Below, one piece after another: positions 8,201 through 13,143 of a stretch of 13,143 nucleotides of DNA (positions are counted from its first letter, which is position 1; every line of letters begins with the position of its first letter). A model generated the notes under the pieces. It was not told where the DNA came from. It ran no database searches and worked only from the letters and a program-made list of their open reading frames with translations. The DNA comes from Bacteroidales bacterium (GTDB taxonomy: Bacteria; Bacteroidota; Bacteroidia; Bacteroidales; SMBSF39). The stretch lies in NCBI GenBank assembly GCA_021107685.1, contig JAIOSH010000020.1:1-13143 (forward strand), given 5' to 3'. Both the position numbers and the translations under genes were made by a program.

Positions 8201-8693
8201 TGAATTACGAGATACAACAGATGCAGCAAGTGCTACAGGAACTACAATTGCTGCTCAACAAGCTGCATTCGTATTAAATGACGGAACAATTACAGGAATA
8301 GACGGCAGCAGCGAATTAATTTTCAATATTACTATTGATGAAAATCTATTTGCTGTTATCTGGCACAGGAATCACCTTGGTGTTTTATCGGCAAATCCAT
8401 TAGTAGAAACCGGCGGAGTTTACACCTACGATTTTACTACAGGTGCTGGTCAGGCTTATGGAGGAGCAAACGGGCACAAGGAAATAGTAACAGGTGTATG
8501 GGGTATGTTTGGCGGTGACGGAAATGCTGATAAACAAATAAGTAACAGCGATAAGGTTGATGTTTGGGAAATACAGGCAGGAAGTTCGGGTTACTTACCA
8601 GGAGATTTTTCTTTAGATGGACAATGTAATAATACTGACAAAGTTGAAGTTTGGGCTCCTAACACCGGTAAAAGCTCTCAGGTGCCGGAATAA
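5268..8693 (+). CDS. Secreted multidomain adhesin-like protein with dockerin-type EF-hand C-terminus (paralog 2)
   Basis: This 1141-aa protein is a tandem paralog of the preceding gene with the same domain order. A signal peptide (hydrophobic residues 15-24, likely cleavage after SYA at 30) is followed by a clear choice-of-anchor J domain at 33-180 (VDEGFENGIIPNDW, NDWLITPQV, VVDDVKVG). Then come CARDB/Ig-like (185-295), nidogen-like (299-528), Ig/Fn3-like (547-650), an alpha/beta domain (652-918) and the C-terminal module (919-1141). The EF-hand-type loops are D1084-D1095 and D1113-D1124, and the protein ends in SSQVPE. The J domain is quite unlike that of paralog 1, whereas the last 220 residues are nearly identical. 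By hand count, 4561-5100 and 8161-8700 differ at 36 of 540 bases (about 93% identity), and the similarity stops about 7 bases after the stop codon. No enzyme active site was recognised; a surface-binding or matrix role is inferred. Confidence 0.88.
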   Translation: MKKQKTNTYLALGRIIIIMIIIFTTTLSYAQWSVDEGFENGIIPNDWTIYDVNGDGHQWYALNYPSHAHSGDWMAAVDCYGSNGNDWLITPQVTIQSGDSFIFWARAWYGTEDMNVKLSTTGNAISNFTVTLESVTGLGANYVEFTYDLSSYAGQSIYLAIQWVQETYGFVVDDVKVGQPEANDVGMLSIEVPETHHFINTEIYPSGTIKNYGTTEITDNFEINCEIVNESSVIVYNSTIIHTGTLSSQGTEVVTFDDSWTPTELGNYYVTMVTNLSGDANPNNDTITDETEIVMHYGIGGPDNFGYQWIDSEEPGGPVYNWIEISGTGTSAIMYGVNQFYGDYNFSEPIDFGFNFPFYGIDRTYCYIDINGEILLADNTWYNAYPNTGWGTDGNFFNYSFPIPGNTYMPALVAVYWDDLEAVQGVGDVYFQTFGVEPYRYFVVEWHNLKFRYGTVVDTTLSFEAIFHESGEMIFQYKTTAIGQTGSTCPHDNGRSSTVGIQNDDADIGLCYLREIVDNGQYIGVEPYGNLLQDELAIRFFAGPDDQPPYFVYKEIGNTFDNTPELSVEISDMSGILSDSLYYNTGSGWQAITHYDVGTPNIYHYELPQTPNGTTVYYYFAATDNSDAHNRGTYPVNAPDSCFSFKILPTEGVEVLFANPGNSPGYQDYQNIEYPKYIMALDAAGVVYDIYNWAEYDDYSFPESYKAIFVYSNSSSGSSIHDTLSVALMNYMDSGTNENPKNVFLATDGWANSQHPHPPSKRTKKFFTAYMRSGYYPQGTYGYPPYGGTNGLAGPNVWQYSSGSVIGVSGSPIGQQGVELPVYANTPDVLYTRDCPSWYAAQVTNPNITSYSTFLFEDGPGPLIPGQAYCYHGVCALWLDNLIYKSFYTSFDISQFTDDNDIKMIIADALEWFGIDASVKIDLKAFLDGPFDVTDMNTYLNPADLPLSQPYNISPWNYLGTESVIAMPNANVVDWVLVELRDTTDAASATGTTIAAQQAAFVLNDGTITGIDGSSELIFNITIDENLFAVIWHRNHLGVLSANPLVETGGVYTYDFTTGAGQAYGGANGHKEIVTGVWGMFGGDGNADKQISNSDKVDVWEIQAGSSGYLPGDFSLDGQCNNTDKVEVWAPNTGKSSQVPE

Positions 8694-8728
8694 ATTTAAT
8701 TGTTTGTCTATAAAATCTAACTGAGCGG

Positions 8729-8790
8729 TCACATTGAGCCTGTCGAAATGTGTATTCCTCTGAAACATGTTTCGACAAGCTCAACATGAC
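8729..8790. repeat. REP-like imperfect palindrome
   Basis: TTGAGCCTGTCGAAA (8734-8748) is the reverse complement of TTTCGACAAGCTCAA (8770-8784) except at one base. Outside these, GTCACA and the matching end of the right arm (ACATGAC) extend the pairing with mismatches. The loop is about 21 nt. TTTCGACAAGCTCA-type palindromes are, from memory, widespread extragenic repeats in several bacterial phyla, including Bacteroidota. An interspersed element is therefore likely. Confidence 0.65.
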
Positions 8791-8833
8791 AAAACCGACA
8801 AGCTCAACATGACAAAACCGACAAGCTCAACAT
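8773..8833. repeat. 23-bp tandem repeat, about 2.6 copies
   Basis: The unit CGACAAGCTCAACATGACAAAAC occurs exactly at 8773-8795 and 8796-8818. A third, partial copy runs from 8819 to 8833 and then diverges (CATTGACC instead of CATGAC). The unit equals the right arm of the neighbouring palindrome plus a short A-rich linker. This suggests the arm was multiplied by replication slippage. There are no spacers, so it is not a CRISPR array. Confidence 0.85.
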
Positions 8834-8910
8834 TGACCATCAGGAAATAATATTTGACGAAGTTATACAGGGGCTTGTCAAGGTTAGGTGAAGGGGAGAA
8901 AGAGCGAAAA

Positions 8911-8954
8911 GAGTGAAAAAACGAAAAGCAAGATCATGTTGTTAATCTTGCTTT
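8911..8954 (-). terminator. Intrinsic terminator of the fiber-like gene
   Basis: Read on the minus strand, AAAGCAAGAT (8954-8945), a 10-nt loop and ATCTTGCTTT (8934-8925) form a perfect 10-bp stem. It is followed by TCGTTTTTTCAC, a good U-tract. It begins 28 bp after the stop codon of the minus-strand gene ending at 8983. Confidence 0.8.
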
Positions 8955-8982
8955 ATTAATTTATACATCTAAACATTATTAA

Positions 8983-11616
8983 TTACATGTCTTTAGAATA
9001 AACTACTGCAAGGTAGGTTTTATCATCCCCACTAGCACGTTTATAATAAATCTCAAGCGATTCATTATACCTTGCATTAATGTTAATCTGGTATTGACAA
9101 TAACTATAATCAATGAAATCTCCATCAAGCCATCCTCCAACCATGTAAGAACCAAGCCAGAATGAATCAGGATTTGGATCCCCGTCAATTACAATCTTAA
9201 CATAGCAAGGACCAATACTGACATATTCATTTGTAGCTGAAGTCATGGTATACAGATATCCTCCACCTGTTTCAGAAAAAGCTAATTCCCATGAATTCGA
9301 TGAAGTTTCACCAGTCCAATCTTTGACACGTTGTGAAGGTAACAGTGCTGCTAACAAATCAGTGACATGGTAACCATCCACCATATCCGCATTTTCGGCA
9401 GTACCATACATGGTACCAGTTACATGGGTATCTCCGGATACATCCAGTTCGTAATCAGGGCTAGTAGTTCCAATCCCCACATTACCATTACCATCAATTG
9501 TCATGCGTGTGTTAGTCGAATGATAGGTAGTTCCTATCTTAAACTTATCACCGTCACTGCCATCGACACCTAAAGTAAATTTCGTATTGCCTGATTTCTG
9601 AAACCTGATATCTGTATCACCTCCTGCAGAGTTATTGATATCAATTCCTCCACCTCCGGCATATGAATGCTCAATATCCAAAACATTATCAGGAGCGTCA
9701 GTACCGATACCTATTGTTCCATGGTTGGTGATCAAAAAAGGAGTAACATCGCCAAAATCATTATCTACTCTAAAGGCATCTATTCCGTCAAATTCATTTA
9801 TTATATGAGTTTTTGTTGTTGGAAACAGAGTTCCAATTCCCACTTTACCATCGCTGTCAATAATAAAAGGAGTCGGGTCATCAAACAGGTCATCCACCCT
9901 TAATGCATCCATAGGTTCCTCCTGCACAATATGTGCTTTAGCAACAGGCATCATTGTCCCAATTCCGACATTTCCCATAATATTTGCATACATATCAATA
10001 CCTGTAATGAACCAGTCGGAATCATCAGAAAGTGATTTCCATAAGCCTTTTCCTTTATCAGTCAGCTTCTGGCTATCATTATCCTTAATATTCTTTAAAT
10101 TATCTTTTTTATTTTCGAAATAGCCTTCAAAATCGGTTCCTGTCCATCGAATAGTACCTGCATTCATATTTGTTGTATTACTGATCTTTATTCCTCCGTC
10201 AACCTCCAGTTTTTCCGCAGGGTTTATACCAATGCCAATATTATTACTAATTTCATAAATAATTGAACTGGCAAGAGTTGTAGGACCGGTAAATTTTGCT
10301 AACCTGTTTGAAGTACCACTTCCGCCTATTCCGCCACCACCTGTTGGTTGTTGCCATGTGCCAATTCCATATTCATCTGTTGTCAACACATAACCTGCCG
10401 TTACATTCGTATTCATTTTAAATGCTTCCATTTCCACTCTTCCGAAAACTTCCAGTAAGCTACTTCCGGTTGGGGCTTGTCCTATACCTACTCCATGAAA
10501 TGCACGAATGATAAACTGCGAATTATCAGTAGATGAAATTGAATCCGACCAATAATGATCTGACCAGACAAAGCACCCATCATGATTTGCTTTAGCATTG
10601 TGCCCTGCGGCAAAACTAAAGTGACCTCTTGCAGCATTGCCACCTCCACCCGGAACAGTAGCATATTCACCGCTGGCAATATTTGACCCACCTCCGCTAA
10701 TTGTTGAATAATAACCGCTTGAAAGATTGTTGTATCCTCCACCGATGAATGAGCGGGAACCGCTTGCTGTATTTGCTACTCCTCCTCCAACGGTTGCTCC
10801 CTGCCTGTCATCAACTGTGCCGGCATTGTCACCTGCCTGGTTGTTCCAACCGCCCCCTATTGTACCTAATTGATCTGTAACGCGATTAGGATAAATTAAA
10901 CCTACTCCTTTATCACAACCCCCACCACTGATAGTGGCTCCATATATACCCGGTAATACATAATTGCTACTATCACCACCGATAAGATTGGGACTAAAGA
11001 ATTTGGGTTCTAACCGAAGAACCCGGGATTTATTTACCTTCAATTCTAATGCTTTGTCATCATTAGTACCAATGTAGTTTGTGCCTGGTGTAGTGCCGCT
11101 GTTACCTGTCAGTCTCCAATCATTTCCGGTTTCATCATTGGCAATTACCCATTCCGAACCGTCCCATTTTATGATCTGCCCAACACCGGCATTATTCTGG
11201 TTAAATTTATCCAGCGTAACCGCTCCTCCTGATATTTTATCATTTGTAACACCTTCAGGCATAATAGATATTTCCGTAGTGCCAGGTTCAGTATAAATAG
11301 CTTCAATACCACCTTCGGGCGGCGCTACAATAATTCCTCCGCTAAACTGGGCCCAGTCAGCACCATCATAATAATAGAAATTATTATCATCAGTAACAAA
11401 TACTAACAGTCCTGTAGCAGGTGTGGTAATGGCATCTCTCTGTATGGATGTCATTCGTGGAATCAGTAATCCTTTATTTAAGGATTTTACATCCAGCATT
11501 GCTGAATTATGTGCTGTATATGTACCGTCATCAGTTATTGAAATATTCTGAGAGGTAAGAGAGTTTGTTAGAAAAACAAACATCAGCACGAACGAAAAAA
11601 ATACATAATTTTTCAT
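8983..11616 (-). CDS. Secreted fiber-like protein with YadA-head-like and VGIGT repeats
   Basis: This 877-aa protein begins with a signal peptide (MKNYVFFSFVLMFVFLTNSL, likely cleaved near 22). Next is the Bacteroidota fiber N-terminus AMLDVKSLNKGLLIPRM (39-55) with GLLVFVTDDNNFYYYDGADW (69-88). Residues 226-345 are Gly/Ser-rich repeats of the YadA/LbR head type (SGGGSNIASGEYATVPGGG, ending AAGHNAKANHDGCFVW). Six VGIGT-type repeats follow, at 375, 459, 549, 591, 634 and 712. This pattern is shared with phage-tail-fiber-like and trimeric surface proteins, so trimeric fibers are plausible. NADMVDGYHVTDLL (743-756) is a tail-fiber-type motif. The last 110 residues are an unrecognised globular domain (two Cys, C804 and C840), not the S74 intramolecular chaperone often found at this end. 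The ATG at 11616 is chosen because it directly precedes the signal peptide. A terminator follows the gene. Confidence 0.85.
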   Translation of the reverse strand: MKNYVFFSFVLMFVFLTNSLTSQNISITDDGTYTAHNSAMLDVKSLNKGLLIPRMTSIQRDAITTPATGLLVFVTDDNNFYYYDGADWAQFSGGIIVAPPEGGIEAIYTEPGTTEISIMPEGVTNDKISGGAVTLDKFNQNNAGVGQIIKWDGSEWVIANDETGNDWRLTGNSGTTPGTNYIGTNDDKALELKVNKSRVLRLEPKFFSPNLIGGDSSNYVLPGIYGATISGGGCDKGVGLIYPNRVTDQLGTIGGGWNNQAGDNAGTVDDRQGATVGGGVANTASGSRSFIGGGYNNLSSGYYSTISGGGSNIASGEYATVPGGGGNAARGHFSFAAGHNAKANHDGCFVWSDHYWSDSISSTDNSQFIIRAFHGVGIGQAPTGSSLLEVFGRVEMEAFKMNTNVTAGYVLTTDEYGIGTWQQPTGGGGIGGSGTSNRLAKFTGPTTLASSIIYEISNNIGIGINPAEKLEVDGGIKISNTTNMNAGTIRWTGTDFEGYFENKKDNLKNIKDNDSQKLTDKGKGLWKSLSDDSDWFITGIDMYANIMGNVGIGTMMPVAKAHIVQEEPMDALRVDDLFDDPTPFIIDSDGKVGIGTLFPTTKTHIINEFDGIDAFRVDNDFGDVTPFLITNHGTIGIGTDAPDNVLDIEHSYAGGGGIDINNSAGGDTDIRFQKSGNTKFTLGVDGSDGDKFKIGTTYHSTNTRMTIDGNGNVGIGTTSPDYELDVSGDTHVTGTMYGTAENADMVDGYHVTDLLAALLPSQRVKDWTGETSSNSWELAFSETGGGYLYTMTSATNEYVSIGPCYVKIVIDGDPNPDSFWLGSYMVGGWLDGDFIDYSYCQYQININARYNESLEIYYKRASGDDKTYLAVVYSKDM
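9718..9972 (-). repeat. Tandem 42-43-residue repeat inside the fiber-like protein
   Basis: Residues 549-590 and 591-633 are two adjacent copies of one unit. Each opens with VGIGT..P and continues with K.HI, DA.RVD, a DD or GD step, and TPF.I. The copies have clearly diverged at the DNA level, so the duplication is not recent. It is consistent with stepwise lengthening of a fiber shaft. Confidence 0.7.
10582..10941 (-). repeat. Coding segment for YadA-head-like beta-roll repeats
   Basis: Residues 226-345 of the fiber-like protein show irregular 14-25-residue repeats built on IGGG or SGGG followed by N.ASG or N.A.G and then Y.T or S..I, for example IGGGYNNLSSGYYSTISGGG. This is the pattern of left-handed beta-roll heads in YadA-like trimeric adhesins. 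Copies are variable in length, with longer spacers at 234-250 and 262-272. Confidence 0.7.
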
Positions 11617-11929
11617 GATTGATAGTTTTTAAAGATTAATAAATAATTTTACTAAGTAGTTAAAGTTAAATTTGCACAGTGCATTTATTTTATATTTCAA
11701 ATTAAAATTGTATTTGTATATTACATTCATCTGTTCATTTATTAACTTTTCACTAAATTACGTCAAAATCAGACGTTTGTCAATGCAGACTGTATAAACG
11801 GCAGGAAATTATTTATAAGTACAGAGGTTTAATTAGTTTACGGCAGGTTGATTTTTTCCTTTAAAAGTAATAAATTAATTTGCATAATAAATAATAAATT
11901 TCTATATTTACAACCTAAATAATAAAAAA
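11617..11929. other. Divergent intergenic region
   Basis: This 313-bp AT-rich gap lies between the fiber-like gene (minus) and the beta-helix gene (plus). A good candidate promoter for the plus-strand gene is at its right end. TAAATTTG at 11667-11674 also matches the -7 consensus on the plus strand, but it is over 250 bp from the gene. A short inverted repeat ACGTC-N7-GACGT (11760-11776) could be an operator but is too short to support. No clear -7/-33 pair was found for the minus-strand gene, and no coding frame is supported. Confidence 0.55.
11879..11910 (+). promoter_or_regulatory. Candidate Bacteroidota promoter of the beta-helix gene
   Basis: TTTG at 11879-11882 and TATATTTA at 11903-11910 are separated by 20 bp. 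This agrees with the Bacteroidota promoter pattern (TTTG, 19-21 bp, TAnnTTTG) except for the last base. The start codon follows 19 bp later, implying a very short leader. Confidence 0.5.
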
Positions 11930-13143
11930 ATGAAAAACACATTATTTTTAATGTTAATTATTCTGAATTTTTTTGCTAATGCACAGAATAGCGGACAGTT
12001 TACTATATCTTTAATCGTAACAGACGAAAATGATTCAACAGGAATATTAATAAAAGAAAATTATATAACTATATTCGAAACAATAATAGACAGTGGTGAT
12101 GTTTCAGGGATATGGACATTTAATAATAGTCCTTACCTGATAAATGGAAATATCAATATTCCTCTTGGGCAAGAACTTATGATTGAACCTGGGGTTATAA
12201 TAGTTTTTAACGGGCATTATAAATTTAGTGTTTTTGGAAGATTGATTGCTCAAGCTAATCAAGTCGATTCCATATTTATAATTCCTTTATATGAAGATAT
12301 CGGGTGGGAAGGAATTTGGTTTCAGAATACATCGACCAACAACCAGGATTCTTCAATGCTGAAATACTGCCATATTGAAGGAGTAAGATATCCTTTATAT
12401 ACTTATCTTGATTATAGCGGTGGTATTGTTTGTAATTATTCGGGTGATATTATTATTCAAAATTGTCTAATTACAAATAATCATGCCACTTGTCATGGAG
12501 GAGGCATAACACTATTGAATAATTCAGGTATTATAATAAGAAAAAACACAATAACAAATAACAAAACCGGCTTATGGGATTATTGGTCAGGTGGTGGAAT
12601 TTATATTTATAATTCTAATGCAATTGTAATTGAAAATTTAATTTCATATAATAAAGCCTGGTTTGGAGGCGGAATTTCTTGTGGTTTTAACTCAAGTGCT
12701 ATTATTAAAAATAATATTATTTCATTTAATAATGGTAGAGAATACGGGGGAGGGATTTATATATATATGACAGATCTTATCTTAGAACGAAATCTTATTT
12801 CCCATAACAGTTTTGGGTATTCAGGAGGAGGAATATCCATTATTGCTGCTTCAATAGTATTTGTTAATAACACTATTACAAACAATTATCACAATGGAGT
12901 ATGGTTTGGTTCGGGTGGTGGTATTTATTGTTCTTATAACGTTGATTTGCATATATTAAACACAATAATTTGGGATAATTATCCTTATGAAATATGCCTC
13001 GGAAATGCTTCCTGCTGGAGTGATAATTTTGTTGGTATTATTTATTCAGATGTAAAGGATGGACAAAATAATATACAGATATTTTCTAATGGTTATGTCG
13101 ATTGGGGTTGGAACAATATTACTTCTTATCCATTATTCATTGA
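11930..13143 (+). CDS. Secreted right-handed parallel beta-helix protein, N-terminal part (cut by right edge)
   Basis: The frame opens at ATG 11930-11932 and has no stop before the right edge, giving 404 residues. A signal peptide (MKNTLFLMLIILNFFANA, cleavage before QN) is followed by a capping segment with the family phrase SPYLINGNINIPLGQELMIEPGV (67-89). Repeats of the right-handed beta-helix (PbH1) type follow. GGGI occurs six times, at residues 190, 221, 246, 273, 299 and 329, at 25-31-residue intervals that fit one helix turn each. Asn-rich turns (ITNN, NTITNN, NNIISFNN) lie between them. Such proteins in Bacteroidota are surface or secreted polysaccharide-binding or structural proteins. 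Some relatives are polysaccharide lyases, but no catalytic residues can be assigned here. The C-terminus, where a sorting domain would sit, lies outside the window. It is divergent from the fiber-like gene. Confidence 0.85.
   Translation, partial: MKNTLFLMLIILNFFANAQNSGQFTISLIVTDENDSTGILIKENYITIFETIIDSGDVSGIWTFNNSPYLINGNINIPLGQELMIEPGVIIVFNGHYKFSVFGRLIAQANQVDSIFIIPLYEDIGWEGIWFQNTSTNNQDSSMLKYCHIEGVRYPLYTYLDYSGGIVCNYSGDIIIQNCLITNNHATCHGGGITLLNNSGIIIRKNTITNNKTGLWDYWSGGGIYIYNSNAIVIENLISYNKAWFGGGISCGFNSSAIIKNNIISFNNGREYGGGIYIYMTDLILERNLISHNSFGYSGGGISIIAASIVFVNNTITNNYHNGVWFGSGGGIYCSYNVDLHILNTIIWDNYPYEICLGNASCWSDNFVGIIYSDVKDGQNNIQIFSNGYVDWGWNNITSYPLFI

Larger units (their letters stand above)
8694..8982. 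other. Convergent intergenic region with repeats and a terminator
   Basis: The 289 bp between the second paralog (plus) and the fiber-like gene (minus) hold, from left to right: a long imperfect palindrome, a 23-bp tandem repeat grown from its right arm, about 90 bp with no recognised feature, and an intrinsic terminator serving the minus-strand gene. No coding frame is supported here. The palindrome may also end transcription of the plus-strand gene, although it lacks a T-tract. Confidence 0.6.

Noticed and set aside
8773..8833. Possible small CRISPR array
   Set aside because: The 23-bp copies are directly adjacent with no spacers, so this is a simple tandem repeat.
8983..9324. Peptidase S74 intramolecular chaperone at the end of the fiber-like protein
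   Set aside because: The typical SDxRLK-type motif and helical tail are not present in the last 110 residues.
9367..9903. Two plus-strand open frames of 68 and 78 codons opposite the fiber-like gene
   Set aside because: Both are antisense to VGIGT-repeat coding DNA and lack signal peptides, domains or plausible leaders.
11760..11776. Operator-like inverted repeat ACGTC-N7-GACGT
   Set aside because: Only 5 bp per arm and far from both start codons; expected by chance in a region of this length.

Overview
The window looks like chromosomal DNA from an AT-rich member of the Bacteroidota, probably uncultured or environmental. The reasons are the low GC with A-rich leaders, a candidate promoter matching the Bacteroidota pattern (TTTG, about 20 bp, then TAnnTTTG-like), and the protein families: large secreted proteins with a choice-of-anchor J (cleaved-adhesin) domain, a fiber-like protein that opens with the phrase AMLDVKSxNKGLLIPRM, and a PiT phosphate transporter of the Bacteroidota type. 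No RNA gene, CRISPR array, insertion sequence or phage gene was seen.

Layout. 1-1370 (minus): the N-terminal 456 residues of a PiT-family phosphate permease, cut by the left edge. 1371-1664: AT-rich divergent intergenic region. 1665-5093 and 5268-8693 (plus): two tandem paralogous secreted modular proteins of 1142 and 1141 aa. They share the same domain order: signal peptide, choice-of-anchor J, CARDB/Ig-like, nidogen-like beta domain, Ig/Fn3-like, alpha/beta domain, and a C-terminal module with two dockerin-type EF-hand loops ending in SSQVPE. The 174-bp gap between them holds a structured repeat: two near-identical small hairpins with a compensatory base-pair change, flanking a strong 8-bp hairpin. 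8694-8982: convergent intergenic region with a palindromic repeat, a 23-bp tandem repeat, and an intrinsic terminator for the gene on its right. 8983-11616 (minus): an 877-aa secreted fiber-like protein with a YadA-head-like region and six VGIGT-type repeats. 11617-11929: divergent intergenic region. 11930 to the right edge (plus): the first 404 residues of a secreted right-handed beta-helix protein.

Working together. Apart from the phosphate transporter, all four genes encode exported, repeat-built or multi-domain proteins, which suggests a surface or extracellular-matrix locus. No catalytic site was recognised in any of the four, and no standard type A T9SS C-terminal domain was seen in the three whose C-termini are visible. 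The duplicated pair has nearly identical C-terminal modules but quite different N-terminal J domains. This fits a conserved anchoring or assembly end carrying a variable interaction end, but that reading is inference.
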